The notes under the pieces: model-generated | Seen by the model: only the letters and a program-made list of their open reading frames with translations | Database searches by the model: none | Told to the model about the DNA's origin: nothing | Shown here: one piece after another, positions 26,171-34,862 of the stretch | Position numbering within the stretch: the first letter of the stretch is position 1 | Layout of the letters: each line of letters begins with the position of its first letter | Program-made: the position numbers and the translations under genes | DNA from: Pseudovibrio zosterae | GTDB taxonomy: Bacteria > Pseudomonadota > Alphaproteobacteria > Rhizobiales > Stappiaceae | Assembly (NCBI RefSeq): GCF_033843645.1 | Contig: NZ_JAWXVZ010000004.1 | Coordinates: 124,001 to 188,000, forward strand | Length of the DNA: 64,000 bases | Direction of reading: 5' to 3'

Positions 26171-27334
26171 CTACATCCCGCTAAGAACTTTGTGAGCACA
26201 TTCGAGTTGACGCTCAATCGGATAGTGGTGATTGCCGAGAAAAAACCCATCTAGATCAATTTTTTCTGCCGCACCAACAGAACTGCCGAAACTATGTTTT
26301 AAGTGTTTTATAACCGGATTGGCTGTGAAGTTCCCAGCAACAATGGGACGGGTTTCGATGCCCTGAGCGGCCAGCGCCTTTACCACCTCATCTCGACGGC
26401 CCGCCAACTTATTTCCCAGTATCATTGAGAACCCAAACCATGAACTCTCGCCGTGCTCTTTTTGAATAATAAGATCTTCGTTAGCCCCAAAGATCTGTTG
26501 AAAGAGTTGGGCGTTGTTACGGCGCTCTTGAACAAAATTGGATAGTTTATCCAGCTGTTTGAGCCCAATGGCACCGGACATTTCGAGCGGGCGCAAGTTG
26601 TAGCCAGGAAGCACAAAACGGAATTGGCGTGAGAAGGGGTCACAATCAAAGTTCAGGTGACTGTCTTCGTTTTGTTCACGCAGCCAACCATGTGCTCTCA
26701 TACTGACACATATGTCGCGCAATTTGCGATCATTCGTCAATATGAGCCCCCCTTCCATGGTAGATATGTGATGTGAGAAAAACATACTCAGGGTACCACA
26801 GAGGCCAAAAGTTCCTGCCATCTGATTCTTTAATTTAGCTCCCATCGACTCGCAGTTGTCCTCGATAAGAACAAGATTGTTCCGGTCACAGATTTCTTTC
26901 AGACGAATGAGATCCGCCGGGTTCCCTAGGAGGTTTACAGCAAAAATTGCCTTTGTGTGCTCGTCAATGGCATTTTCAATGAGGTTGCAATCTATATTGA
27001 GTGTATGGAGATCTACATCCACAAACCTTAACTCTAACCCGTACTGCGATACCGGAAAGAACGTGGTACTCCACGATACGCTCGGTACAATAACGTTATC
27101 GCCGGGGTTGATATTGTAATCCGGATGATAACAGAGACCGGCTACTGCCAACAGATTGGCCGATGAGCCAGAATTGACCATCACCGCGTAGTTGGTTCCA
27201 AAGAACTGAGCAGCTCTCTCCTCAAAAGCCTTGACCATCGGCCCCATGGAAAAGCGACCGGAGTCAATGACTTGCTGGATGGCGTTGATTTCGTCATCGT
27301 TCCACGTTTCAGTCGCAAGCGGATAGTATGTCAT
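26171..27334 (-). CDS. colD: GDP-4-keto-6-deoxy-D-mannose 3-dehydratase (ColD)
   Basis: A 387-residue DegT/DnrJ-fold enzyme (E. coli ColD is 388 residues). Instead of the PLP-binding lysine of sugar aminotransferases it has histidine: SMFFSHHISTMEGG, with His188 at exactly the ColD position, and the PMP-contacting Asp159 in IEDNCESMG. ColD uses pyridoxamine phosphate to remove the C3 hydroxyl, giving GDP-4-keto-3,6-dideoxymannose, the committed step to colitose. It overlaps colC by 4 bp (ATGA) and is last in gmd-colC-colD. The histidine rules out an aminotransferase such as perosamine synthase. Confidence 0.93.
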   Translation of the reverse strand: MTYYPLATETWNDDEINAIQQVIDSGRFSMGPMVKAFEERAAQFFGTNYAVMVNSGSSANLLAVAGLCYHPDYNINPGDNVIVPSVSWSTTFFPVSQYGLELRFVDVDLHTLNIDCNLIENAIDEHTKAIFAVNLLGNPADLIRLKEICDRNNLVLIEDNCESMGAKLKNQMAGTFGLCGTLSMFFSHHISTMEGGLILTNDRKLRDICVSMRAHGWLREQNEDSHLNFDCDPFSRQFRFVLPGYNLRPLEMSGAIGLKQLDKLSNFVQERRNNAQLFQQIFGANEDLIIQKEHGESSWFGFSMILGNKLAGRRDEVVKALAAQGIETRPIVAGNFTANPVIKHLKHSFGSSVGAAEKIDLDGFFLGNHHYPIERQLECAHKVLSGM

Positions 27335-28260
27335 GAGGCGATACTTTTCTGATAGTGTTCTATTGTTTTTTTGAGACCTTCAACCAAGGTGGTTCTCGGT
27401 TTGTAGCCCAACGCATATGCCAAGCTGCTGTCCATTAGCTTTTGTTTCATCCCAGCTGGCTTTGCCAGATCATGACAGAATTCCCCTGAATATCCCATAA
27501 TATCTGAAACAATTTGATAGTATTCATTCACAGAGTGGTCAATACCTGCGCCAAAGTTCATGTATACTGGAATATCCTTCAAATTACCAAAGGCATTCAA
27601 ACATACAAAGGCCAAATCATCTGCAAACAAAAACTCTCTTCGGGCAAGACCATCACCCCAAATATTAATCTTCCTCTGATTACTGTTCTTAGCTTCAATG
27701 ACTTTCCTGATAACTGAGGCCACTAGATGGGATTTGCTTTCAGAGAAATCGTCACCTATGCCATAGAGGTTACTAGGAATGATCGTTCTGTAGGCATAAT
27801 TGGTCTTCTGGCTGATGTACTCACACTGCTTTGCCCCAACTATCTTTGAAAGTGCATACCCCTCGTTAGTTGCCTCCAAAGGCGCTTGCAGCAGGTACTC
27901 CTCCTTCAATGGATTGCGGTAATCCTTTGGATACATGCAGGAACTACCAATAAAAAGAAACTCACCAACCCCATTTGAGCGCGCGGCTGAAATTACATTC
28001 GTGTTTATCCTAAGGTTGGATGCAAGAAAAACTTCAGGTTCATCAATGTTGGCCTGAATACCACCAACCACTGCAGCCGCGTGAATCACCCCATCGACTT
28101 TTTCTTTTTCAAACAGATGCTGGACCTGTTGCTGATCTTCAAGATCGCACTCTGCTCTGGTGATCGGTACCAATTCTAGGTCTGGGCTAACATCTCTTGA
28201 TAGTCTCAATATGGCAGATCCGAGCATTCCACCCGCGCCAGTGAGTAGGACCCTACGCAT
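27331..28260 (-). CDS. colC: GDP-L-colitose synthase (ColC; WcaG-like epimerase/reductase)
   Basis: A 309-residue short-chain dehydrogenase of the GDP-fucose synthase type. The NADP motif LLTGAGGMLGSAIL, the catalytic Ser in FIGSSCMYPK, and YALSK (Tyr and Lys) are present. The family epimerises C5 and reduces C4 of a GDP-4-keto-deoxyhexose; GDP-fucose synthase and GDP-colitose synthase look very similar. Coupling to a true ColD by an ATGA overlap makes colitose the likely product. It starts 8 bp after gmd ends. If ColD were inactive, GDP-L-fucose would be the expected product instead. Confidence 0.85.
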   Translation of the reverse strand: MRRVLLTGAGGMLGSAILRLSRDVSPDLELVPITRAECDLEDQQQVQHLFEKEKVDGVIHAAAVVGGIQANIDEPEVFLASNLRINTNVISAARSNGVGEFLFIGSSCMYPKDYRNPLKEEYLLQAPLEATNEGYALSKIVGAKQCEYISQKTNYAYRTIIPSNLYGIGDDFSESKSHLVASVIRKVIEAKNSNQRKINIWGDGLARREFLFADDLAFVCLNAFGNLKDIPVYMNFGAGIDHSVNEYYQIVSDIMGYSGEFCHDLAKPAGMKQKLMDSSLAYALGYKPRTTLVEGLKKTIEHYQKSIAS

Positions 28261-28268
28261 AATCTCGC

Positions 28269-29315
28269 CTACCCCGCACCTTCAAGTTCAGCCAAATCTG
28301 ATTTGACCATTTCCGCGACCATGTCGCTGAGCGAGATTTTGGGGGTCCAGCCAAGAAGATTGTTTGCTTTACTCGGGTCGCCAATCAAAAGGTCAACTTC
28401 AGTTGGACGGAAGTATCGTGGGTCAACCTTGACGACCGCTTTCCCACTGTCTCTCTCGTAGCCAACTTCTTCGGCACCACTACCTTCCCAAAAAATGGAT
28501 AGACCTACTTGGCTGAACGCAAGCTCAACGAAAGTGCGTACACTGTGCGTTTCTCCAGTGGCAAGCACAAAATCATCAGGTTTGGCATGCTGAAGAATGC
28601 GCCACATACCCTCTACGTAATCTCGTGCATGGCCCCAGTCACGCTTGGCATCTAGGTTTCCTAGATACAAGCATTCTTGCTGCCCAAGATAGATAGCGGC
28701 AGCGGCTCTGGTGATTTTTCGGGTAACAAAAGTTTCACCTCGCGTGGGGCCTTCGTGGTTGAACAGGATTCCATTGCTAGCATAGATTCCATAGGCCTCA
28801 CGATAGTTTACCGTAATCCAGTAGGCATAGAGTTTCGCCGCAGCATATGGGCTTCTGGGATAGAACGGTGTCTTTTCTGTTTGGGGAACCTCTTGAACTT
28901 TACCATAAAGCTCGGAGGTAGATGCTTGATAGAAGCGAACCTTTTCTTCCATATGTAGGATTCTAATTGCTTCCAATATTCTCAGCGTTCCCAAAGCATC
29001 TGAATTCGCTGTGTATTCAGGGGTTTCAAAGCTAACTTGAACGTGACTTTGAGCTGCCAGATTGTAGATCTCGTCTGGCTGAACTTCCTGAATAATGCGT
29101 ATTAGATTGGTGGCATCTGTCATGTCACCATAATGTAAAAAAAACCGCTGATTTTCGATGTGCGGGTCTTCATAGAAATGGTCGATGCGCTTTGTGTTGA
29201 AAGACGAAGATCTGCGCTTTATACCGTGAACAGTATATCCTTTTGCAAGCAATAGTTCTGCTAGGTACGCCCCATCCTGTCCTGTGACGCCTGTGATCAG
29301 TGCAATTTTTGCCAA
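28269..29315 (-). CDS. gmd: GDP-mannose 4,6-dehydratase
   Basis: A 348-residue NADP-dependent dehydratase converting GDP-mannose to GDP-4-keto-6-deoxymannose, the common precursor for fucose, colitose and perosamine. It has the glycine motif LITGVTGQDGAYLAE, the active-site STSELYGKV, and the catalytic YAAAK after YPRSP. I start it at TTG 29315 (MAKIALITG), preceded by AAGGG seven bases upstream; the ATG seen there is out of frame. A longer frame to 29492 is not supported. It is the first gene of the operon gmd-colC-colD, in the AT-richer island. Confidence 0.93.
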   Translation of the reverse strand: MAKIALITGVTGQDGAYLAELLLAKGYTVHGIKRRSSSFNTKRIDHFYEDPHIENQRFFLHYGDMTDATNLIRIIQEVQPDEIYNLAAQSHVQVSFETPEYTANSDALGTLRILEAIRILHMEEKVRFYQASTSELYGKVQEVPQTEKTPFYPRSPYAAAKLYAYWITVNYREAYGIYASNGILFNHEGPTRGETFVTRKITRAAAAIYLGQQECLYLGNLDAKRDWGHARDYVEGMWRILQHAKPDDFVLATGETHSVRTFVELAFSQVGLSIFWEGSGAEEVGYERDSGKAVVKVDPRYFRPTEVDLLIGDPSKANNLLGWTPKISLSDMVAEMVKSDLAELEGAG

Positions 29316-29558
29316 CGCATAACCCTTCTTTGGCAGAATTCGGCAAATGCCGAAGAATTTTGCTGAGGTTTTATCAAATTCAGCAGTTCCTTTAAAACAG
29401 CTTTTTGTCATTTTCCTGCTTGGTGGATATCTTAATGTTCGCAAGAAAATCGAACGTGTTCGAAAATTTCGCATTTTGCGGGTTTTTCCCAATTGGCCCG
29501 CGGGATTTTGGCGGGTTACGCAGAAGATCAGCTCATATGCACGGGGAAGGAGAGCAGG

Positions 29559-30392
29559 ATGCGCAAGATCAAGTTTGGCAGCGAGCGGGAAGTGCCTGTG
29601 CTTGGCATGGGGACCTGGATGATTGCCGAAGGCCGTTCAGACCGCCGGGATGAGATCGCCGTTCTGCGCGAGGGCCTTGAGCGCGGGCTGGAAGTGATCG
29701 ACACCGCCGAAATGTATGGCGATGGCCGCTCTGAGGAGCTGATTGGCGAAGCGATTGAAGGCCAGCGCGACAAGGCATTCCTCGTCTCCAAGGTTTACCC
29801 CTACAACGCCACATTTGATGGGGTTCTGGCGGCTTGTGAACGCACGCTGCGCCGCCTGAAGACCGAGTACCTTGACATGTACCTGCTGCACTGGCCGGGA
29901 AGTGTGCCACTGCAGGAGACGATTGATGCCTTCAAGTGGCTGCAAGAACGCGGCTTCATTCGCGATTGGGGCGTCAGCAACTTCGACCCCATGGACATGG
30001 AGGAGGTCTGGGCCTGTGATGGCGGGCAGGACTGTGCGACCAACCAGATCCTTTATAACCTGACCCGGCGCGGCCCGGAATTCGACCTGCTGCCGCTCAT
30101 GGAGGAAAACAACACGCCGGTCATGGCGTATTCCCCTATTGAGCAGGGCCGACTGCTGCGTGATCACAGCTTTAACGCCGTTGCCAAGGAAGCTGGCATG
30201 ACGCCCGCGCAACTGGGCCTTACCTGGGTACTGCGCCGCGCCAACATGCTCGCCATTCCAAAAGCCAGTCATGTGCTGCGCCTGCGCGAAAACAGGGCCG
30301 CTCTGGACATCCAGCTTGGCGACGATGTTCTGGCGCAACTGGATGCCCTCTATCCGGCCCCGACACGGCCCGTTTCGCTGGAAATGCTGTAG
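29559..30392 (+). CDS. Aldo/keto reductase
   Basis: A 277-residue NADPH-dependent aldo/keto reductase (AKR, 2,5-diketogluconate reductase/YeaE-like). The tetrad is visible: Asp and Tyr in VIDTAEMYGDG, Lys in FLVSKVYP and His in YLLHWPG. NADPH contacts lie near the end in AIPKASHVLRLREN. The start at 29559 has a GGAAGGAGAGC site; an upstream in-frame codon at 29493 would add an unlikely 22-residue leader. It begins the GC-richer sequence after the colitose island and is followed by a small YbaK gene. The substrate aldehyde or ketone cannot be assigned. Confidence 0.9.
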   Translation: MRKIKFGSEREVPVLGMGTWMIAEGRSDRRDEIAVLREGLERGLEVIDTAEMYGDGRSEELIGEAIEGQRDKAFLVSKVYPYNATFDGVLAACERTLRRLKTEYLDMYLLHWPGSVPLQETIDAFKWLQERGFIRDWGVSNFDPMDMEEVWACDGGQDCATNQILYNLTRRGPEFDLLPLMEENNTPVMAYSPIEQGRLLRDHSFNAVAKEAGMTPAQLGLTWVLRRANMLAIPKASHVLRLRENRAALDIQLGDDVLAQLDALYPAPTRPVSLEML

Positions 30393-30506
30393 GCTCGTTC
30401 CCAAGCCCGCCTCAAACTGGAGTTAAACTCAAGCGTGTGCGGGCTTGCGAACGCGGCCCCATGTGGCTATTCCAAACCTCTGTTGAATCCATTACTTGAG
30501 GTGGGC

Positions 30507-30974
30507 ATGGCGAAGAAAAGCAGCATGGAGCGGGTAGCAGAGGCGGCGGAAGCAGCTGGGCTTGAGATCACGATCTTGACCATGCCGGACAGCACCCGCA
30601 CCGCAGAAGAAGCCGCGAATGCGTGCAAGTGCGAAGTGGGGCAGATCGTCAAATCCTTGATTTTCCAGCGGGAAGACACGGAAGAGTTCGTGCTGCTTCT
30701 TGTTGCAGGTGACCGACAGGCGGACCTGGAGGCCGCAGCGACCGTTGTTGGTGGACCGCTGACACGGGCAGATGCCAAGCGCGTGCGCAAGGAAACCGGC
30801 TTTGCCATTGGCGGTGTTGCCCCGATTGGCCACATGTGCCCGGTCGCCGTTTACATGGACCCTGCCCTGCTGAACCACGAGGTTGTTTGGGCGGCTGCAG
30901 GCGCACCCAACGCCGTTTTCTCCGTGTGCCCTGCCAAGCTCAAGGCCGCCGTTGGCGCGGCAGTGCTGGCCTAG
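30507..30974 (+). CDS. YbaK/EbsC-family aminoacyl-tRNA editing protein
   Basis: A 155-residue cytosolic protein of the YbaK/ProX editing family, which hydrolyses mischarged tRNA such as Cys-tRNA-Pro or Ala-tRNA-Pro. The conserved Lys in IVKSLIFQ, the GDRQADLEA segment, and the loop FAIGGVAPIGH are family marks (GxGGVxPxG). The start at 30507 sits after GAGGTGGGC. It lies 114 bp after the aldo/keto reductase gene and could be cotranscribed. The exact editing specificity within YbaK, ProX or EbsC subgroups cannot be told from sequence alone. Confidence 0.88.
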   Translation: MAKKSSMERVAEAAEAAGLEITILTMPDSTRTAEEAANACKCEVGQIVKSLIFQREDTEEFVLLLVAGDRQADLEAAATVVGGPLTRADAKRVRKETGFAIGGVAPIGHMCPVAVYMDPALLNHEVVWAAAGAPNAVFSVCPAKLKAAVGAAVLA

Positions 30975-31071
30975 AGCGCGCGCACCCCTTCATGGACGGG
31001 TGCAGGCGTGCCGTTGTCAAAGGTTGTGCCATGAGGGGCATGGGGGGCAAGGGAACACAAGGGCCGCCGGT

Positions 31072-31371
31072 TCAGCCCCAAATGGCCAGAATGAAGGGGC
31101 TGACTCCATAGGCGAAAATGGCAAAGCCAAACATTGCTGCAATTCGCCAGAGCCAGGAGGCTTTGCGCCAAAAATCCATGACCAGGACAAAACAATAGCA
31201 CGCCAGCGACACCGTAAGGGGGAGCGTCGCGATGCTGAAAGCAATAATGAACTGGGTCCGGGTCCATCCAAAATAGACCCCGAGAAAGCCGGCGACGGCT
31301 GGCGGGCACCAAAACAGCAGGGCCCAAACGGCATGCATGTTGTCGCCTTCCGGATCTTCTTTCTCTGCCAT
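31072..31371 (-). CDS. Small four-helix membrane protein of unknown function
   Basis: A 99-residue protein I do not recognise. From the ATG at 31371, which has an AGGGGGC site, it reads MAEKEDPEGDNMHAVWALLF, then has about three hydrophobic segments (ALLFWCPPAVAGFLGVYF, IIAFSIATLPLTVSLACYCFVL, WRIAAMFGFAIFAYGVSPFILA). A longer frame to 31731 has no coding character before this ATG. It resembles uncharacterised inner-membrane proteins and has no clear partner; neighbours are YbaK (convergent) and an acetyltransferase (divergent). Confidence 0.55.
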   Translation of the reverse strand: MAEKEDPEGDNMHAVWALLFWCPPAVAGFLGVYFGWTRTQFIIAFSIATLPLTVSLACYCFVLVMDFWRKASWLWRIAAMFGFAIFAYGVSPFILAIWG

Positions 31372-31610
31372 GATGCCCCCTAAAAACTGCGCCCAGCATA
31401 ACTCAACGAGACAACGAGTAAACACGACAAAGCAACCTAAAGCTTTGGTGCCAACAGTCCGGTTGAAGCTTACATGAGTCAAACGGGCGAGAGGTGGCTT
31501 GACCAAACGATGGGAGCCGCCATTGAACGGTACATGCGTGCCATTGTCCTCTTGCCTTTTTATGGGGAGCCCTCGACACTTTGCGGTGATCGTCTGCAAG
31601 GGGGCAATTG

Positions 31611-32168
31611 ATGCATAGTGAACGGCAGAAAATGGCGGCTGGTGAGTGGTATTGCTGCCTTGATGACGAGCTTGATGGGCTGCGCCGCAGGGCCCATGAA
31701 GCAGTGCATGAGCACTGCACCCTCCCCCCACAAGAGCGGGGCTTTATCAGCCCAAAGCTGCGGGCGCTTTTGGGCTCGTCCACCGACAGCACCCTCATCG
31801 AAAGCCCGTTTCACTGCTCCTATGGCTTTAACATCCATTTGGGCGCGCAGGTTTATCTGAATGCTGGCTGCACAATTCTGGACAGCGCGCCAGTGCGCAT
31901 CGGGGACCAGACCATGCTGGGGCCAAACGTGCAGATCTACTGCGCGCAGCACCACAAAGACCCGGAAAAGCGGGTGGCAGGGCTGGAAATCGCCAAGCCT
32001 GTGACCATCGGATCTCGTGTCTGGATCGGCGGCGCGGCCGTGATCATGCCGGGCGTGTCGATTGGCGATGAGGCAATCGTGGGCGCAGGCGCTGTGGTGA
32101 CAAAGGACGTTGCTGAAGGTGCTACGGTTGTGGGGAACCCTGCCCGCCCTCTGACATGTGCTCAATGA
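31611..32168 (+). CDS. Maltose/galactoside O-acetyltransferase family protein
   Basis: A 185-residue acetyl-CoA-dependent acyltransferase of the left-handed beta-helix (hexapeptide) class, similar in size to E. coli Maa (183). The N-terminal region MAAGEWYCCLDDELDGLRRRAHEAVHE and the loop YCAQHHKDPEKR are typical of Maa/NodL/LacA, and the histidine there is catalytic. Hexapeptide turns (VTIGSRVWIGGAAVIMPGVSIGDEAIVGAGAVVTKDV, shown by its I-G-X4 periodicity) fill the C-terminal half. The start at 31611 follows AAGGGGG. The last 47 bp overlap the 3' end of the convergent LysR gene. Confidence 0.9.
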   Translation: MHSERQKMAAGEWYCCLDDELDGLRRRAHEAVHEHCTLPPQERGFISPKLRALLGSSTDSTLIESPFHCSYGFNIHLGAQVYLNAGCTILDSAPVRIGDQTMLGPNVQIYCAQHHKDPEKRVAGLEIAKPVTIGSRVWIGGAAVIMPGVSIGDEAIVGAGAVVTKDVAEGATVVGNPARPLTCAQ

Positions 32169-32979
32169 GGGCCCGCACCCGAGCTGGCAACAAACGTCGG
32201 CTGGGATAGACGGCATACATCGCGCGTTCAAGCGGCTGGGTCTGGGCCACGTCCAGCACGACGGCCTCCTTTTCCAGCATGTCCTCAGGCAACATCGCGA
32301 CCCCCATTCCCAGAACCATGGCCTGATGAACAAGGTTAAGATCGTCGAAGAGGTGGGTAATGTTGGTGGGCTTCAGCACCTCGCCATTTTGCAAGGTCCA
32401 AGACTGCCGGGCCAAAATGGCGGGCACGGCAAGCAACCGCTCGCGAGAAATCGGGCCAAGTAGCCCATGCTGTTCAGCGAAGCCACGCCCTGCGCAAAAG
32501 GCATAGGGCACGTGCCAAAGCTTGCGCGCGACCAGCGTCGAGTCCGAGAGCGGCCCGAGGCGGAAAGCCAAGTCAATGTTATCCCGCACGAAATCCAGTT
32601 CAGCCGTGGTGGTCGTAAGATCAACCTGCAGCTCCGGATGACGGGCGGCAAAGGCAAGCAACCTCGGCCCAATAGTGGTGCGGGCTGCCAACGGCGGCGC
32701 CGTGAGGCGAAGTATGGGCCGGGCGCCCTCCGAGAACACGCCAGCCACGTCTTGCAGCTGTTCAAACGGCGTTTGGCACCGGTCCAGCAAGCGGCGGCCC
32801 TCTTCAGTCAACCGAACCATGCGGGTTGTGCGTTCGAACAGTTTCACCCCCAAGTGCGCTTCCAGCTCGGCAATTCGGCGGCTGACGCGGCTTGCTGGAA
32901 TGGCCGTGCGTTGCGCGACTTTGGTGAAGTTCAGCTCCTGCGCCAACACTACAAACAGCGCCAAATTGTTATAGATCAT
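32122..32979 (-). CDS. LysR-family regulator, probable controller of the divergent SDR gene
   Basis: A 285-residue LysR-type regulator. Residues about 1-60 form the winged helix (LNFTKVAQRTAIPASRVSRRIAELEAHLGVKLFERTTR, in short: V-S-R-R-I and L-F-E-R-T). The effector domain runs about 88-280. It is divergent from the SDR gene at 33143 across 163 bp, the classic LysR arrangement, so the SDR is the probable target. Its 3' end overlaps the acetyltransferase gene by 47 bp, tail to tail. The class (CrgA-like, with short N-terminus) often governs quinone or aldehyde detoxification. Confidence 0.9.
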   Translation of the reverse strand: MIYNNLALFVVLAQELNFTKVAQRTAIPASRVSRRIAELEAHLGVKLFERTTRMVRLTEEGRRLLDRCQTPFEQLQDVAGVFSEGARPILRLTAPPLAARTTIGPRLLAFAARHPELQVDLTTTTAELDFVRDNIDLAFRLGPLSDSTLVARKLWHVPYAFCAGRGFAEQHGLLGPISRERLLAVPAILARQSWTLQNGEVLKPTNITHLFDDLNLVHQAMVLGMGVAMLPEDMLEKEAVVLDVAQTQPLERAMYAVYPSRRLLPARVRALIEHMSEGGQGSPQP

Positions 32980-33142
32980 TATTCTATCATTGCATCAATA
33001 CATTCTATTTTGCACCATTATCATTATTTCGCACAGATGTCATGTTGAGGGCACCACAGGGCGCGCTTCGAACGGAAAAACACGGCAAAAGACTGCGGTT
33101 CCGGACGCTGCGCTTTCCTGACCCATCGCGAAAGGAAAAAGC

Positions 33143-33982
33143 ATGACACGAGTTGCACTTGTCACCGGGGCCAATCAGGGCCTTGGCCTCGCTCTCGCCC
33201 GCGGTTTAGCGCGCCGACTTGAAAAGAATGATATTGTTTATCTATGCGCGCGAAACGAAGACCGCGGCTTAGCCGCTGTGGCGTCACTCGGCGAAACACG
33301 CGCCGCTGTTAAGCTGGGCCTTCTGGATGTTACCAAACCGGAGAGCATTGCCAATTTCGCTGCGAAGCTCCAAGCGGACCATGGCGGCATTGACATTGTG
33401 GTGTCCAACGCCGCCGCACGCATGGTGAAAGACCGCCCCCAAGAAGAACAAGTGCGCCAGCTCATTGCTACCAACAATCACGGTTCGCGCGCACTGCTGG
33501 GTGCGTTGTGGCCGCTTTTGAACCCCAAGGCCCGCTATGTGATGGTTGCCAGCGGGTTTGGCCGTCTATCCCTGCTGCCTTGCACTTTGCGCCCGCTGTT
33601 CGATACGAACACGCTTTCCTTTGATGACATTGAAGGCACTATGGACGCCTATGTGGCTGCCGCGGAAGCGGGAACGGCAAAAGCCGAAGGCTGGCCAGAG
33701 TGGATCAACGTGCCCTCTAAAATCGGGCAGGTAGCTACGGCACGCATCGCTGCGCGGAAAATTGCACAGGAGCGCCCAGAAGCCAACATCATGTTCAACG
33801 CGGTCTGTCCGGGGCTGGTGGACACGGACGCCTCCCGTCCATGGTTTGACAACATGGATGAGGCACAGAACCCGGATGACGCGGCACGTGCCATACTGGA
33901 TCTGGTGCTTGCATCACCTGAGCAGGACTTGCCGAAGGGCGAGCTGGTTCAGTTTGGCAAGGTTTTGCCGTGGCTTGACTGA
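33143..33982 (+). CDS. Carbonyl-reductase-like SDR protein lacking the catalytic tyrosine
   Basis: A 279-residue Rossmann-fold protein most like human CBR1-type carbonyl reductases. The NADP motif TGANQGLGLALA, LDVTK, and SNAA are intact, and Pro-Gly follows in CPGLVDTDAS. Alignment to the YxxxK motif places Asn189 where tyrosine should be (INVPSKIG, Lys193 kept), and the segment before it (VASGFGRLS) still has Ser137. Without the tyrosine normal SDR catalysis is unlikely, so the protein may bind NADP for regulation or have altered chemistry. It is divergent from the LysR gene. Confidence 0.8.
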   Translation: MTRVALVTGANQGLGLALARGLARRLEKNDIVYLCARNEDRGLAAVASLGETRAAVKLGLLDVTKPESIANFAAKLQADHGGIDIVVSNAAARMVKDRPQEEQVRQLIATNNHGSRALLGALWPLLNPKARYVMVASGFGRLSLLPCTLRPLFDTNTLSFDDIEGTMDAYVAAAEAGTAKAEGWPEWINVPSKIGQVATARIAARKIAQERPEANIMFNAVCPGLVDTDASRPWFDNMDEAQNPDDAARAILDLVLASPEQDLPKGELVQFGKVLPWLD

Positions 33983-34012
33983 CCGGCCCCCGCGCTGCTG
34001 CATTAAACCCAA

Positions 34013-34041
34013 AAGACAGGCCACCAACCGGGGCCTGTCTT
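34013..34041. terminator. Terminator-type hairpin between convergent genes
   Basis: A perfect 10-bp stem (AAGACAGGCC with GGCCTGTCTT) in the 102-bp gap between the SDR gene and the convergent unknown gene. Flanking T-runs are short in both directions, so it may serve both transcripts weakly. Confidence 0.6.
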
Positions 34042-34084
34042 GCCGTTTGAGGAGAGTTTGGAGCGCGAGGTGCGCGGCCAATGG

Positions 34085-34555
34085 CTAACTCAAGCGCCAG
34101 CCCTTGTTCTTGAAGCCTTGTGCGGAGTTGGTTTGCATGGTTTCAACATCGATGATGTAACCCGGCAGCTTCAGTGTGCCGCCAGTGGTGGTTTCAAACT
34201 CCAGATCCATGTCAAAAACACCGCCGAGCTTCTTGATGAGGGCTTGGCCGCCGCCTTCAACACTGCCGGAGGAGATGAAAATCCTTGTGACCTTTGGGTC
34301 CTGCTCCAGCGCACGGGTCGCGGCGACAAAGCACAGCATATAGCCCAGCCCTTCCCCCGTCGGGTTGGTGGTCATGTAACCGAATTGGGCCCACATATCG
34401 GCGGGCAGTTGGGCCTTGGCATCATCAAAGTCGATTGTGGTGGTAAAGGACACCGAGGATTGGTTGTCGGTATCGCCGTTGAAAACCCCAACCAGCCAGT
34501 CCCCATCCTGACTGACCTTGAAGGTGTTTTCTTCACTTTCGAAATTCCACGGCAT
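34085..34555 (-). CDS. Hypothetical protein
   Basis: A 156-residue soluble protein (from the ATG at 34555, MPWNFES; an in-frame ATG at 34672 would add 39 residues of poor quality). I do not recognise the family. It contains an acidic start (SEENTFKVSQDGDWLVGVFNGDTDNQSSVSF) and a later patch IFISSGSVEGGGQALIKKLGGVFDMDLEF, ending TNSAQGFKNKGWRLS. No signal peptide or membrane segment is seen. It is convergent with the SDR gene, with a hairpin between. Coding character is good, so it is probably real. Confidence 0.6.
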   Translation of the reverse strand: MPWNFESEENTFKVSQDGDWLVGVFNGDTDNQSSVSFTTTIDFDDAKAQLPADMWAQFGYMTTNPTGEGLGYMLCFVAATRALEQDPKVTRIFISSGSVEGGGQALIKKLGGVFDMDLEFETTTGGTLKLPGYIIDVETMQTNSAQGFKNKGWRLS

Positions 34556-34742
34556 GGCACGAACCCCGTCTTCGGCATAATGGCTGTTACAGCCCTTGAC
34601 GCCAGCACAGACGGCTTGTGAAGCGGACCAGCGGCGAGGCGGGGGCTGCAAAGCTGCTTCATCCAGCCGCATTGCCCAAAATTCAACTTGTGATAGGTGG
34701 CGGCGTCATTGCGTGTGCGTAATGCTCACGCCCCAATGCAAA

Positions 34743-34773
34743 TAACCCCCCGGACCTTCCAGCCGGGGGGTTA
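34743..34773 (-). terminator. Terminator-type hairpin downstream of the FNT-CBS gene
   Basis: An 11-bp perfect stem (TAACCCCCCGG with CCGGGGGGTTA) lying about 90 bp past the stop codon of the FNT-CBS gene, with a T-containing tail (TTATTTG) on the minus strand. It probably ends that transcript. Confidence 0.7.
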
Positions 34774-34811
34774 GACCAATCCACGGCCCTTCCAAAACCG
34801 TGGACATGGTA

Positions 34812-34855
34812 CCTCTGGTTCCTTAAGTGGAGACTTGGGCAGTAGGAACCAGAGG
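34812..34855. repeat. Perfect 11-bp inverted repeat after the FNT-CBS stop codon
   Basis: CCTCTGGTTCC and GGAACCAGAGG, separated by 22 bp, lie directly between the FNT-CBS stop codon and its terminator. The long loop argues against a simple terminator; it could be an mRNA 3' structure or a protein site. Confidence 0.6.
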
Positions 34856-34862
34856 ATCTCTC

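Noticed and set aside
26171..27334. Aminotransferase (perosamine synthase type) as the function of the DegT-fold gene
   Set aside because: The PLP lysine is replaced by His188, which fits the dehydratase ColD and not an aminotransferase.
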